A DNA stretch of 43,769 nucleotides from Candidatus Cibiobacter qucibialis (GTDB lineage: Bacteria > Bacillota > Clostridia > Oscillospirales > Ruminococcaceae), in contig SAUS01000014.1 of NCBI GenBank assembly GCA_004000625.1, positions 1-43,769 on the forward strand, in the 5' to 3' direction. A program made the position numbers and the translations under genes. Every line of letters starts with the position of its first letter. Position 1 is the first letter of the stretch. The notes below the pieces were generated by a model. The model worked only from the letters and a program-made list of their open reading frames with translations. It was not told where the DNA came from and did no database searches. This document shows positions 16,173 to 25,227 of this stretch, one piece after another.

Positions 16173-16213
16173 AAAAAAGGCATTGCGGGCCGCGCGTCTG
16201 CAATGCCTTTTTT
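16173..16213 (+). terminator. intrinsic terminator of prfC
   Basis: AAAAAAGGCATTGC pairs with GCAATGCCTTTTTT around a GC-rich loop; the T-run directly follows the stem. Confidence 0.9.
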
Positions 16214-16224
16214 GCATCTTGCGG

Positions 16225-16253
16225 TTGCACATGGGGGCCAAAACGGGTATACT
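16225..16253 (+). promoter_or_regulatory. promoter of the PPK2 gene
   Basis: TTGCAC (16225-16230) and TATACT (16248-16253), spacer 17 bp, directly after the prfC terminator. Confidence 0.7.
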
Positions 16254-16297
16254 GAAAGAGTGTAATTTTGTCCTTTTGCAGAAAGGAGGCCGCCCGG

Positions 16298-17167
16298 ATG
16301 AAGGCTGACCGCTATTTGTTTGATGGTTCCCACCCATGCGCGCTGCGCAAGCTGCCCTGCGACAGCAACGATGACCATGTAAAGAAAGAAGATATCCTGG
16401 CCAAAACTGCCGAAAACCTGGAAAAGATGGCCGCCCTGCAGGACGCCTTTTACGCCGATGGGCGCGAGGGCCTTGTGATCATTCTGCAGGCGCTGGATGC
16501 CGCCGGGAAGGACAGCACCGTAAAGCATGTGATGGGCGGCCTGAACCCCCAGGGTGTACAGGTAACCAGCTTCAAGCAGCCCACCAGCGAGGAACTGCAC
16601 CACGACTTTTTGTGGCGGGTGAACAAAGCTCTGCCGCCCCGCGGCAGCATTGCCATTTTCAACCGCAGCTATTACGAGGACGTTCTGGTGGTGCAGGTCC
16701 ACGACCTGCAAAAGACCTACCAGATGGCCCCGCGCGTGCTGGAAGACAGCAAGAAGGACTTTTTTGAAAAGCGCTACCGCCAGATCCGCAGCTATGAAGA
16801 ATACCTGTACGAGAACAGCTACCGCGTGGTCAAAATCTTTCTGCACGTTTCCAAGGACGAACAGAAAAAGCGCTTTTTAGAGCGCATTGACCGCCCGGAA
16901 AAGAACTGGAAGTTCTCCTGCTCCGACCTGAAAGAGCGGATGCGTTTTGACGAATATCTGGATACCTTTGATGAAGTCATCACCGCAACCGCTACCAAGC
17001 ACAGCCCGTGGTATGCCATCCCGGCTGACCAGAAATGGTACACCCGCTACCTGGTCAGCGAGATTGTACTGGATGCTTTGCAGAAGAGCTGCCACGAATA
17101 CCCGGTGCTTTCGGACGATGCAAAGGCCGAACTGCTGAACTGCAAGGCAGCGCTGGAACAGGAATAA
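16298..17167 (+). CDS. PPK2 family polyphosphate kinase
   Basis: A 289-residue cytosolic P-loop enzyme of the PPK2 family, which moves phosphate between polyphosphate and nucleotides (NMP to NDP, or NDP to NTP). The Walker A form is LQALDAAGKDST (64-74 region), followed by FKQPTSEELHHDFLWR; the Walker B region is IAIFNRSYYEDVLVVQVH (118-135), and LERIDRPEKNWKFS and ATKHSPWYAIPAD are conserved in the class. Single-domain architecture and length fit class I or III; which nucleotide it uses is not readable. ATG 16298 follows AAAGGAGG. The next gene begins 57 bases on with a good ribosome site and no terminator between, so glycosyltransferase transcription may start here. Confidence 0.9.
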   Translation: MKADRYLFDGSHPCALRKLPCDSNDDHVKKEDILAKTAENLEKMAALQDAFYADGREGLVIILQALDAAGKDSTVKHVMGGLNPQGVQVTSFKQPTSEELHHDFLWRVNKALPPRGSIAIFNRSYYEDVLVVQVHDLQKTYQMAPRVLEDSKKDFFEKRYRQIRSYEEYLYENSYRVVKIFLHVSKDEQKKRFLERIDRPEKNWKFSCSDLKERMRFDEYLDTFDEVITATATKHSPWYAIPADQKWYTRYLVSEIVLDALQKSCHEYPVLSDDAKAELLNCKAALEQE

Positions 17168-17224
17168 TGCCAAACGCTGCCGGGTGGATGTTCCCCCGGC
17201 AAGCCGCAAAAGGAGGGGCGCACT

Positions 17225-18346
17225 TTGCCGCCGATCCGCGTATTACAAATCATGCCCGCCATGGACGCCGGCGGCATGGAAACCTTTGTCATGAATGTCT
17301 ACCGTGCCGTGGACCGCAGCCAGGTACAGTTTGACTTTTTGTACCACTATGATAAGCCCTGCTTTTATGATGCTGAAATTGAAGCCCTGGGCGGGCACAT
17401 TACCAAGCTGACGGTGCGGCAGGACAATAATATCCCGAAATACCTGCATGACCTGCGCGCCTTTTTTACCGCGCACCCGGAATACAAGGTCATCCACGGG
17501 CATTACAGCGGCTTTGGCATGTTTTATAATGCCGTGGCTCGCCGCTGCGGGGTTCCGGTGCGGGCAGGCCACAGCCACAACACTGCCTATGAGCACAACC
17601 TGGTGGGCCAGCTGGACCGGCTGATGAGTTCCCGCTTTGACCACGACCTGACCCACCGCTTTGCCTGCAGCCAGCGCGCCGGGGAGATGCTGTACGGCAA
17701 ACACCCGTTCACCGTGCTGCCCAACGGCATTATGACCGATGTGTTCGCCCTCCACGATCCCGCCGCCCGCGCCTTCCTGCGCGCTGAGCTTGGCGTGCAG
17801 GAAGGCGAAATTCTGTTTGGCCATGTGGGCCGTTTTTGTGAGCAGAAAAACCATGCCGGGCTGCTGCGCATTTTTGCCAGGGTCAGCCGCCGCATGCCCA
17901 ACGCCCGGCTGGTGCTGATCGGCACCGGCGAGCTGGTTGATTCCACCCGTGCCCTTGCCCAGGAGCTTAACCTGAGCGACCGGGTAATTTTTGCCGGGGT
18001 GCGCAAGGATATGGCCGCGCTGTACCACGCCATGGATGTATTTTTGCTGCCCAGTTTGTTTGAGGGACTGCCCGTTGTGCTGGTGGAAGCCCAGGCCGCC
18101 GGCCTGCCCTGCTTTGTGGCCGATACGGTGGACCCCGGCGCGGCGTTTGCCGGCAACATCCACTACCTGCCCTTGCAGAATGAAACCGCCTGGGCTGATT
18201 CCATTGCCGCGGCGGACCTGACCCGTGACCCCAACGCCCAGGCCAAAGCTATTGCCGCCGGATTTGATGTACACACCAGCGCGGGCATCCTGCAAAAATT
18301 TTACCTGGAGCAGACGCAGAAATATACAAAGGAGGTGCAGCCATGA
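17225..18346 (+). CDS. glycosyltransferase, GT4/GT-B type
   Basis: A 373-residue GT-B glycosyltransferase that would move a sugar from a nucleotide sugar to a glycan or lipid acceptor at the inner membrane face. The N-terminal acceptor half begins RVLQIMPAMDAGGMETFVMNVY, the classic glycine-rich GT4 start. The C-terminal donor half has ILFGHVGRFCEQKNH and the catalytic E-x7-E motif in FEGLPVVLVEAQAAGLP. It starts with TTG at 17225, seven bases after AGGAGGGG; no ATG is nearby. It is the first of nine co-directional glycosyltransferase genes and overlaps the second by ATGA. Confidence 0.9.
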   Translation: MPPIRVLQIMPAMDAGGMETFVMNVYRAVDRSQVQFDFLYHYDKPCFYDAEIEALGGHITKLTVRQDNNIPKYLHDLRAFFTAHPEYKVIHGHYSGFGMFYNAVARRCGVPVRAGHSHNTAYEHNLVGQLDRLMSSRFDHDLTHRFACSQRAGEMLYGKHPFTVLPNGIMTDVFALHDPAARAFLRAELGVQEGEILFGHVGRFCEQKNHAGLLRIFARVSRRMPNARLVLIGTGELVDSTRALAQELNLSDRVIFAGVRKDMAALYHAMDVFLLPSLFEGLPVVLVEAQAAGLPCFVADTVDPGAAFAGNIHYLPLQNETAWADSIAAADLTRDPNAQAKAIAAGFDVHTSAGILQKFYLEQTQKYTKEVQP

Positions 18347-19353
18347 GTGAAACCGAGCCCCAGTTCAAAGGCCCTGCCATTGCCGTGGTGGTGCCGGTAC
18401 ATAACGGCGCTGCGTTTTTGCAGCAGTGTCTGGCATCCCTGGCTGCGCAGACCTTTGGCGATTTCGCCTGTTTTGTGGTGGATGACGGTTCCACCGATGA
18501 AAGCGCCGAGCTTGCCGCCGCGTGGGAAAGCCGGGACGCCCGGTTTGTTGTGATCCACCAGCGCCAGAGCGGTGTTGCCGCCGCCCGCGCTGCCGGGGTG
18601 CGCGCGGGGCTGAACCTGAACGCCCGGTGGTTTGCCTTTTGTGATGCGGACGACTGCTACCACAAGCAGTTTTTGGATGCGCTGTACCGCGCTGCCCAAA
18701 CCACCCGCTGCCAGATTGCCTGCTGCCGGTATGACTGCTTTACCGAGGATATTCCTCCGGAAAGCCCGCCGCCCAGCCAGACCACGGTGTTTCAGCCGCC
18801 CGCCCATCTGGATGCCCTGCTGCATGACCACCGGGTGGACTTTGGGCTGTGGAACAAGCTGTACGCCCACGAGCTGATCACCGCCGAGATCATGGACAAC
18901 GGCCTTGCCTACAACGAAGACCTTGTGGCCAACTGGCAGATTTTCAGCGCGGCAGACGGCTGTGCCTATGTGGATTTTGCAGGCTACCATTACCGGCAGC
19001 ACGCGGCTTCGGCCAGCCACCGTGCCCTGCCGCCGGAAAGCATTGACCAGCAGCGCCAGGCCGCCGTGTTCATCCGCGAGCATGCCAGCCCGGCCATCCA
19101 GCAGAGCGCCAACGCCTTTTATTACGAAAAGCTGGTCTACCTTGCCAGCATGATTTTGCGGCGGGACGATGCCGCCGCCTACCGCGTGCAGATCAACGAG
19201 CTGGGGGTGGGCATCCGCGCCGGGCTGCAGGACCCTAACCTTGGCCGCAACCCGCGGCTGCCGCTTGCCATCCGCGCGGCGGCGTGGGCAACCATCAACT
19301 GCCCGGTGCTGTGGCGCAAAGTGTGCCGTACCATGTTAAAAGACCGGCGCTGA
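18343..19353 (+). CDS. glycosyltransferase family 2
   Basis: A GT-A fold, family 2 glycosyltransferase of 336 residues. The N-terminus AIAVVVPVHNGAAFLQQCL is typical, followed by VVDDGSTDES (nucleotide binding), SGVAAARAAGVRAG and the metal-binding DxD-type FCDADDCY. NKLYAHELI and NEDLVANWQIF in the second half match the GT2 enzymes of Gram-positive capsule and teichoic acid loci. No membrane helix is evident. It overlaps the preceding gene by four bases, and the next gene begins 24 bases after it. Confidence 0.9.
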   Translation: MSETEPQFKGPAIAVVVPVHNGAAFLQQCLASLAAQTFGDFACFVVDDGSTDESAELAAAWESRDARFVVIHQRQSGVAAARAAGVRAGLNLNARWFAFCDADDCYHKQFLDALYRAAQTTRCQIACCRYDCFTEDIPPESPPPSQTTVFQPPAHLDALLHDHRVDFGLWNKLYAHELITAEIMDNGLAYNEDLVANWQIFSAADGCAYVDFAGYHYRQHAASASHRALPPESIDQQRQAAVFIREHASPAIQQSANAFYYEKLVYLASMILRRDDAAAYRVQINELGVGIRAGLQDPNLGRNPRLPLAIRAAAWATINCPVLWRKVCRTMLKDRR

Positions 19354-19377
19354 CTCCTTTTGCACAGGATAAACACC

Positions 19378-20598
19378 ATGCGTATTTTATTTATACTGGA
19401 TAGTGTGGAAAACCCAACCTCTGCCAATGTGCTGATGGCACAGCGTTTGGCAGGGGTGCTTTGTGCTGCCGGGCACACCGTACACCTGCTGGAACTATGG
19501 GACGGCCTGCATCCCCAGCCGGAGCTGCCCGGCTGCACCGTGCACTGCCTTGCCTTTGCGGACGAGCGCCTGATGAACGCCGCGCTGGAAAATGGCCGCA
19601 GTGGCGGTTCGCCCATTCCGGTGCGGCTGGCGCGGCTTTGCTGCCACCCCACGGCGGTGGCGGCGGCGTTCCGCCAGCTGGTGCTGCACGCCCCGCGCCG
19701 GGTGGTGGATACCCGCCGGGAGCTGGAAAAGCTGGATGCTGCGTTCCATTTTGAGGTGATCTGCGCTGTTTGTGCGCCCTACCGCGCCGCGCTTGCGCTG
19801 GAAACCGCGCAGGTGCAGGCCAAAAAGGCCATCTGGCAGCTGGACCCCTATGCTTCCAACCGGGATTATCAGGCCCCCGGCGGCTACCCGCGGGAGCTGG
19901 AGCTGCTGAACCATCTGGCCGCCGCCTTTATCACCCGGCAGGCCGTTGGGGATTACGCCCCCGGCGCCCCGCTGGCCGCGGCGGCGGAAAAAGTTCATGT
20001 GCTGGATTTCCCCAGTCTGGTGCCCCCGGCGGCAGTGCCGAACCATGCAGCAGACAGCAAAAAGCGCTGCGTGTTCTGCGGTTCTTTGTATCCCGGCCTG
20101 CGGGAGCCGAGCTTTGCGCTGGAACTTTTCCGCGCCCTGGGCCCGGCCAGTGGCTGGACCCTGACGATGGCAGGCGGCGGCTGGCAATACTTTGCCGCGG
20201 ACGCCGCCCAGACCAAGGCTGTATTGGGCGAACAGTTTGAACAGCCCGGCCCCGTGCCCGCCGAAACCGCCCGCACCATGCAGGCACAGGCCGATGTTCT
20301 TTTGAACCTTGGCAACGCGGTAGACAACCAGCTGCCCAGCAAACTGTTTGACTACTTTGCTGCGGGCAAGCCAGTTTTGCACCTCTGCGTGATTGAAAAC
20401 GACCCTGCCCTGCCCTATCTGGCCCGCTATCCGCTGGCGCTGGTGCTGCACCAAGGCCAGGCTGATGCTGCGGATATTCTGCACCGCTGGCTGGGTGAAG
20501 TGTGCGGTAAACAGCTGCCCTTTGGGGAAGTGTGTGACCTCTTCCCTGAGCTGGTGCCGCAGGCGGTTGCGGCTGAATTTGTGAGGTGGCTAATGTGA
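19378..20598 (+). CDS. glycosyltransferase-like protein, GT-B fold
   Basis: A 406-residue protein that looks like a GT-B glycosyltransferase: MRILFILDSVENPTSANVLM at the N-terminus and a donor-half segment RCVFCGSLYPGLREPSFALEL, then LPSKLFDYFAAGKPVLHL near the C-terminus, the region where GT4 enzymes bind the sugar nucleotide. The usual E-x7-E is not obvious, so activity is less certain than for its neighbours. ATG 19378 follows ACAGGATA; an in-frame TTG at 19360 is less likely. Its stop is interlocked with the start of the next gene. Confidence 0.72.
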   Translation: MRILFILDSVENPTSANVLMAQRLAGVLCAAGHTVHLLELWDGLHPQPELPGCTVHCLAFADERLMNAALENGRSGGSPIPVRLARLCCHPTAVAAAFRQLVLHAPRRVVDTRRELEKLDAAFHFEVICAVCAPYRAALALETAQVQAKKAIWQLDPYASNRDYQAPGGYPRELELLNHLAAAFITRQAVGDYAPGAPLAAAAEKVHVLDFPSLVPPAAVPNHAADSKKRCVFCGSLYPGLREPSFALELFRALGPASGWTLTMAGGGWQYFAADAAQTKAVLGEQFEQPGPVPAETARTMQAQADVLLNLGNAVDNQLPSKLFDYFAAGKPVLHLCVIENDPALPYLARYPLALVLHQGQADAADILHRWLGEVCGKQLPFGEVCDLFPELVPQAVAAEFVRWLM

Positions 20599-21878
20599 AG
20601 GTACTCTGGCTTGTCAGCATCACCATCCCTGCTGCCGCAGATGCCTGCGGTTTGCAGGCAAAAGAGATCGGCGGGGGTTGGCTTTCCGGCGCGCTGGGCG
20701 GCATGACCGCCGCACCGGACGCCCCGGCCATTACCGTTGCCAGCGTGGATGCCCGCGCGGAAACTTTAACCGTTTGCAGCAAAAACGGCGTAAGTTTTGC
20801 ACTGGTTCCCACCGGAAGTGTGGAAAACTTTTCTGCCCTGCTCAAAAAGATTGCCCCGGATCTTGTCCATATCTGGGGCACCGAGTACGCTGCCGCCCGC
20901 ACCATACAGCAGGCGGCCCAGGCGGCGGGGATACCGGTGCTGGTTGGCATCCAGGGCGTGATGGTTGACTGTGCCCTGCACTTGAATGACGGCGTGCCAG
21001 CACGGCTGCTGCACTCCTGCGCGGCGCAGCATTTGATTGACCGCCATGTGCCGGGCGGGCTGCTGGACGTGAACCAGGCCCGTTTTGACACCCTTGCCCA
21101 GAGCGAAGCCGCCGTGCTGGCCAACGCCCGCCATGTGACCGGGCGCACCAGCTTTGATCGTTCCGCCGTTCAAAAGCTGGCCCCGCAGGCCAGTTATTAC
21201 CCCTGCAACGAAACGCTGCGCCCGGAGTTTTACACCCCACCGGTGTGGCACCCCCGCACCTTTGGCGAAGCGCCGGTGCTGCTGCTCAGCCAGGGCAACT
21301 ACCCGCTCAAAAACCTGCATACCGTGCTCAAAGCGCTGCCCGCCGTGCTGGCGCAGTACCCCGGCGCGGTGCTGCGGGTGGCGGGCTGGCCCCCGCTGGA
21401 CAAAGGGCCGCTGCTGCGCCCGGTGATTGACTGGATGTTCCCCTACCAGACCTGGTGCAAACAGCTGATCCACCGCCTGGGGCTGGCGGACCATGTGCAG
21501 TACACCGGCCCGCTGGATGCCGCCGCCATGCGGCAGGCTTACCTGGATGCCGATCTCTTCCTGTTGCCGTCTTACAGCGAGAACAGCCCCAACAGTCTGG
21601 GCGAAGCCATGCTGCTGGGCCTGCCCTGCGTGGCCAGCGCGGCAGGCGGCATCCCGGATATGCTGCAAAGCGGCGTGCAGGGGATGCTGTACGGTGCCGC
21701 CGGGGATGATGCCGCCCTGAGCGCGGCCATTTTACAGGTGCTTGCCCTGCCGGACCACGGCACGGCGCTGGGCACCGCCGCGCAGATCCGCGCCCGGGTG
21801 ACCCATGACGCGGCCAAAAACACCGCACAGATGATTGAAATTTACCGCAAAGTCCTGCAAAGGGAGGGAACACTGTGA
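20595..21878 (+). CDS. glycosyltransferase, GT4 family
   Basis: A GT-B glycosyltransferase of 427 residues. The N-terminal half includes KIAPDLVHIWGTEYAAART, the common GT4 segment; the C-terminal half has LLLSQGNYPLKNLHTVLKAL and the catalytic motif ENSPNSLGEAMLLGLP followed by VASAAGGIPDML. It starts with GTG at 20595 in the sequence ATGTGA, so start and upstream stop overlap by four bases; GAGGTGG lies five bases upstream. An in-frame GTG at 20586 is an alternative but falls inside that ribosome site. It overlaps the next gene by a GTGA. Confidence 0.88.
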   Translation: MKVLWLVSITIPAAADACGLQAKEIGGGWLSGALGGMTAAPDAPAITVASVDARAETLTVCSKNGVSFALVPTGSVENFSALLKKIAPDLVHIWGTEYAAARTIQQAAQAAGIPVLVGIQGVMVDCALHLNDGVPARLLHSCAAQHLIDRHVPGGLLDVNQARFDTLAQSEAAVLANARHVTGRTSFDRSAVQKLAPQASYYPCNETLRPEFYTPPVWHPRTFGEAPVLLLSQGNYPLKNLHTVLKALPAVLAQYPGAVLRVAGWPPLDKGPLLRPVIDWMFPYQTWCKQLIHRLGLADHVQYTGPLDAAAMRQAYLDADLFLLPSYSENSPNSLGEAMLLGLPCVASAAGGIPDMLQSGVQGMLYGAAGDDAALSAAILQVLALPDHGTALGTAAQIRARVTHDAAKNTAQMIEIYRKVLQREGTL

Positions 21879-22912
21879 GCCTGCCCGCCATTGGGGGGGT
21901 GATCCCCTGCTATAAGGCCGAGCACACGCTGCGCCAGACGGTTGAAAGCGTGCTGCAGGGTGCACCGGACAATTTGCAGCTGGTGCTGGTGGAGGACGGC
22001 AGCCCGGACGGCACCGGCGCGTTGTGTGATGCCCTTGCCGCCCAGGACCCCCGCGTTACCGCACTGCACCAGCCCAACGGCGGGGCATCCGCCGCGCGCA
22101 ACGCGGGGTTGGATACACTGTGCCGCAGCGGTGCCGAGTGGGTGCTGTTTGTGGATGCGGACGATACCCTGCTACCGGGGCTGTGGCAGGCGCTGCCCGC
22201 TGCATTTGATGCGCAGCCGGGCCTGATTTTGTACGGCATGGTGCGCGCCAGCGGCCCTGCCCCCAATCCGCTGGCCCCCGGCTGCTATGCCGGCCCCGCC
22301 GCGCTGGGGGATGCGCTGGACCCGCTGCTGTTTGAAAGCGGCTACCTCGCCGCCCCCTACCCCAAGCTGTTCCGGCTGGATGTGATCCGCCGGAACAAGC
22401 TGCGGTTTGACCCACGCTTAAAAATCAATGAAGATGTTTTGTTTAATCTTCAATATTTGCGGTTTTTGCTTTTTTTACAAAAAAACTCTGCCATTTATTG
22501 CCTTGCAGGTGTATACTATAATCAGAATGATATGCTTGCGGGCAGTCTGTCCCGCTCCCTGCGGGGGGATTTGCTGGACGCCGAGGCTGTGACCCGCCCC
22601 GTGCTGGAAGCATTCTTGACGGATGCCAAGCTGCCTGCACCAGAAATTGACCGCCTGGTGCAAATAAGCCGGGTGCGTGCCGCGTTAAATCAATATGGGC
22701 TGCTGACCGGCTGCCCCGGCCGCATGCCGTTTGCCCAGCGGCGGCAGCTGTTTGCCCGCATTTTGCAGGATGCTGATGCCCGCGCGGCCCTGCGCGCCCG
22801 CCTGACTGCGGACCCCAACCGCCTGCTGGCGCTGCCCTACCGGCTGGGGGTATTTTTGCACAGCGCCTGGCTATTGGCCGCTTATACCCAGCTGAAAAAC
22901 CGCTTTTTATGA
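21875..22912 (+). CDS. glycosyltransferase family 2 with an AT-rich internal patch
   Basis: A GT2 enzyme of 345 residues: GGVIPCYKAEHTLRQTVESVL, LVEDGSPDGTG, GGASAARNAGLD and VDADDTLLPG give the standard order of motifs. It starts with GTG at 21875, overlapping the upstream stop, after AAAGGGAGG. Codon use changes sharply between about 22420 and 22545 (part encoding NEDVLFNLQYL and onward), where the DNA is AT-rich with T7 and A7 runs, unlike the GC-rich rest of the gene. The frame stays open, so the gene is intact; the patch may be a recombination scar or hold a regulatory signal. It is part of the glycosyltransferase run. Confidence 0.87.
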   Translation: MSLPAIGGVIPCYKAEHTLRQTVESVLQGAPDNLQLVLVEDGSPDGTGALCDALAAQDPRVTALHQPNGGASAARNAGLDTLCRSGAEWVLFVDADDTLLPGLWQALPAAFDAQPGLILYGMVRASGPAPNPLAPGCYAGPAALGDALDPLLFESGYLAAPYPKLFRLDVIRRNKLRFDPRLKINEDVLFNLQYLRFLLFLQKNSAIYCLAGVYYNQNDMLAGSLSRSLRGDLLDAEAVTRPVLEAFLTDAKLPAPEIDRLVQISRVRAALNQYGLLTGCPGRMPFAQRRQLFARILQDADARAALRARLTADPNRLLALPYRLGVFLHSAWLLAAYTQLKNRFL

Positions 22913-22926
22913 GAGGAACGTTTTGC

Positions 22927-23949
22927 ATGCCGAACCCGACCATTTCCATTGTGACAACTGTATATGACGCCAAGGATTACATTCCCCGCACGGTGCGCAG
23001 CATTCTGGCCCAGAGCTTTACGGACTTTGAGCTGTTGCTGGTGGAGGATGGCAGCCCCAACGGCTGCGGCGAGCTGTGTGATGAGCTTGCCAAAACCGAC
23101 CCGCGCATCCGGGTGTTCCACAAGGAAAACGGCGGCCCGGCCTCCGCTTTGAACGTTGGGCTGGACAATGCCCGCGGGGATTACATCGGCTTTGTGGATT
23201 CGGACGACCTGGTGGATCCGGATCTCTACGAAACACTTTTGAATGCCATCCGCGAAAATGATGTGCGCATTGCCTCCTGCAATGCCGACGCGGTGGACGA
23301 ACAGGAAAAGCCCGTGCCGGGGGCCGGGGTCAACATCAACATTGCCGGGCGGCACATGGCCATGGAGCTGCTGCTGGATACCTTTAAAACCGGCGGCTTT
23401 TACGGGCTGCTGTGCTGGAACAAGCTGTTTGACATCCGCCTGTTCCGCGATAAAGGCGTGCATTTTGACGAAACCATGTTCTTTGGCGATGACGCCAGCG
23501 AGCTGCACCGCGTGTATGACGGCGAGTATGTTTACTGTGTGCCGCGCGTGCTGTACCACTACCGGCGGCGCGGCGGCCAGATGACCGAGGTGCTGTTTCC
23601 GCCGCGGCGGCTGGATGATTTGAAAATGTACTGGAACTGGCTGGGCTGGTTTGCCGCGCAGCCGAACAAAACCGAATATAAAGGTTATTATGAATGGGCC
23701 GTGGCATGGTACTGGAAGGTGTTTTACCTGTTCTGGTGCCAGGCCAGCGAGGCCGGAGCCATGGCAAAGCTGAAACCGGAATTTTTGAAGCACAAAAAGC
23801 ATCTGGACAGCATTTTGCCGGACATCCTGCGCTGCCCGCATGTGCCCGGTGCCGAAAAAGCGCGCGCTGTGCTGTTCTGCGCCGCACCGGGGCTGACCTA
23901 CACGCTGGCACACGCCCGCGGCAAGCTGCATGGCAGCAAAACGGACTGA
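22927..23949 (+). CDS. glycosyltransferase family 2
   Basis: A 340-residue GT2 enzyme: TISIVTTVYDAKDYIPRTV, LLVEDGSPNGCGEL, NGGPASALNVGLDNARGDY and the DxD-like FVDSDDLVDP. The second half has CWNKLFDIRLF and FFGDDASEL, shared with its neighbours. Start ATG 22927 lies ten bases after GAGAGGA; an ATG at 22909 overlapping the previous stop is possible but has no ribosome site of its own. It is a likely paralogue of the adjacent GT2 genes at 23971 and 26549. Confidence 0.9.
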   Translation: MPNPTISIVTTVYDAKDYIPRTVRSILAQSFTDFELLLVEDGSPNGCGELCDELAKTDPRIRVFHKENGGPASALNVGLDNARGDYIGFVDSDDLVDPDLYETLLNAIRENDVRIASCNADAVDEQEKPVPGAGVNINIAGRHMAMELLLDTFKTGGFYGLLCWNKLFDIRLFRDKGVHFDETMFFGDDASELHRVYDGEYVYCVPRVLYHYRRRGGQMTEVLFPPRRLDDLKMYWNWLGWFAAQPNKTEYKGYYEWAVAWYWKVFYLFWCQASEAGAMAKLKPEFLKHKKHLDSILPDILRCPHVPGAEKARAVLFCAAPGLTYTLAHARGKLHGSKTD

Positions 23950-23970
23950 GGAATGAGGGGGAAAAACAAG

Positions 23971-24957
23971 ATGGAACATATTGCAGTTAGTGTGATCGTT
24001 CCCATTTACAACGCAGAGCCCTGGCTGGAAGAGTGCGTGCAGAGCATTCTGGACCAGGATTTCCCGGCCAGCTACGGCACGATCGAAGTGCTGCTGATCG
24101 ATGACGGCGCAACGGATGGCAGCGGCGCTTTGTGTGACCGCCTTGCCAAGCGGGACAACCGCATTAAAGTGGTGCACCAGGAGAACCAGGGGCTTTCCGG
24201 CGCGCGCAACACCGGCATTGATATGGCCCGCGGCCGCTATTATGCCTTTATTGACAGCGACGATGTGGTGCGCCCGGCGTACCTGAAAAAGATGTACGAA
24301 GCCTGCGAAGCGCACGACGCCTACATGGCGATCTGCGCAGTGGAGGACGTACAGGAGAACGGCAAGCCCCTGCCGGAGCCGGTGTTCACCCCGCCCACGC
24401 AGGAAGGTGTGTTCCGCGGCAAGGATCTGCTGAATGATTTTTATGCCCCCAACGGCACTTATTACACCGTTGCATGGAACAAGCTTTACCGCGCCGAGGT
24501 GTGGAAGCTGCTGCATTACCCGGAGGGCCGTCTGCACGAGGATGATTTTGTGGCGCACCGGCTGTTCTGGCGGTGCGATAAAGTGGTGTGCCTGCCGGAT
24601 GTTTTGTACAATTACCGCCTGCGTTCCGGCAGTATTATGCGCACCAGCCTGAAACCCGGCGCATTTGACGCGGTGGACGGCCTGGCTGACCGGTACCGCT
24701 TTTATGTCGAGAACGGCGCGGACCGTTCGGTGATTGATTCGGCTTATGCTGCCTGTTGGCGGCGGTATCTTTTCCTGTGCGCCAAGGTACGCCAGAACCC
24801 GGAGCCGCAGCTGGTCAAGGCCATCAGCAAGGAGCAGTTTCTGATGCAGGGGCTGATCAGCTACCTGCCCAACTGCCGCCACATGAAGATGACCGAAAAG
24901 CTTTCCGCCGCCCGCTGGGCCATGATGCCCGCCGAAAGCCTTTGCCCTGCAAAGTGA
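23971..24957 (+). CDS. glycosyltransferase family 2
   Basis: A 328-residue GT2 enzyme: ISVIVPIYN-type start (AVSVIVPIYNAEPWLEECV), LLIDDGATDGSG, NQGLSGARNTGIDMARG and YAFIDSDDVVRP, then AWNKLYRAEVW and HEDDFVAHRLFW. These features are common in Gram-positive capsule loci. ATG 23971 is preferred because GAGGGGGA lies just before it; ATG 23953 overlaps that site. After it come terminator-like and palindromic repeats, so it may be the last gene of the first glycosyltransferase transcript. Confidence 0.9.
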   Translation: MEHIAVSVIVPIYNAEPWLEECVQSILDQDFPASYGTIEVLLIDDGATDGSGALCDRLAKRDNRIKVVHQENQGLSGARNTGIDMARGRYYAFIDSDDVVRPAYLKKMYEACEAHDAYMAICAVEDVQENGKPLPEPVFTPPTQEGVFRGKDLLNDFYAPNGTYYTVAWNKLYRAEVWKLLHYPEGRLHEDDFVAHRLFWRCDKVVCLPDVLYNYRLRSGSIMRTSLKPGAFDAVDGLADRYRFYVENGADRSVIDSAYAACWRRYLFLCAKVRQNPEPQLVKAISKEQFLMQGLISYLPNCRHMKMTEKLSAARWAMMPAESLCPAK

Positions 24958-25025
24958 TTGTTTACGGGAGCTTTCCAGCCTTTCTTTCCAGCCTTTTTTG
25001 AAAAAAAGGCTTCGGCGAAAAAACT
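24958..25025 (+). terminator. TTTACGGGAG-type hairpin, copy 4
   Basis: TTTACGGGAGCTTTCC, then a GCCTTTTT/AAAAAGGC hairpin (around 24991-25010), then GGCGAAAAAACTTTA. Same framework as the copies at 5992 and 32634, with a different stem. Confidence 0.65.
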
Positions 25026-25112
25026 TTAATATAATAGAATATAAGAATAAAAATAGGGATTGGATAATGTCATAGCGTTTTTCCAAGGATTGTATATGGG
25101 ACAAACGGCCAC

Positions 25113-25203
25113 GGGACGATGCAAGCATCGTCTCCTACAAATAATTTTTAGGTTTGCGATAACCATTTTGCGTTTCTCCCCGGCGCGATGAGGGCATCGC
25201 GCC
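25113..25203. repeat. paired palindromic repeat (units A and B), copy 2
   Basis: Unit A at 25113-25134 (GGGACGATGC/GCATCGTCTC, one G-T pair) and unit B at 25182-25203 (GGCGCGATG/CATCGCGCC, loop AGGG), in the order and near the spacing of 9807-9897. Unit B arms differ from the first copy by paired changes that keep the stem. Confidence 0.8.
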
Positions 25204-25227
25204 CTACAGATATTTTATCTGTTCCGC

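Noticed and set aside
14757..16337. 526-codon open frame on the minus strand
   Set aside because: Antisense shadow of prfC extending through its terminator into the PPK2 gene.
22882..25128. 748-codon open frame on the minus strand
   Set aside because: It runs antisense to three clear GT2 genes; long antisense frames are common in GC-rich coding DNA, and it has no recognisable domain.
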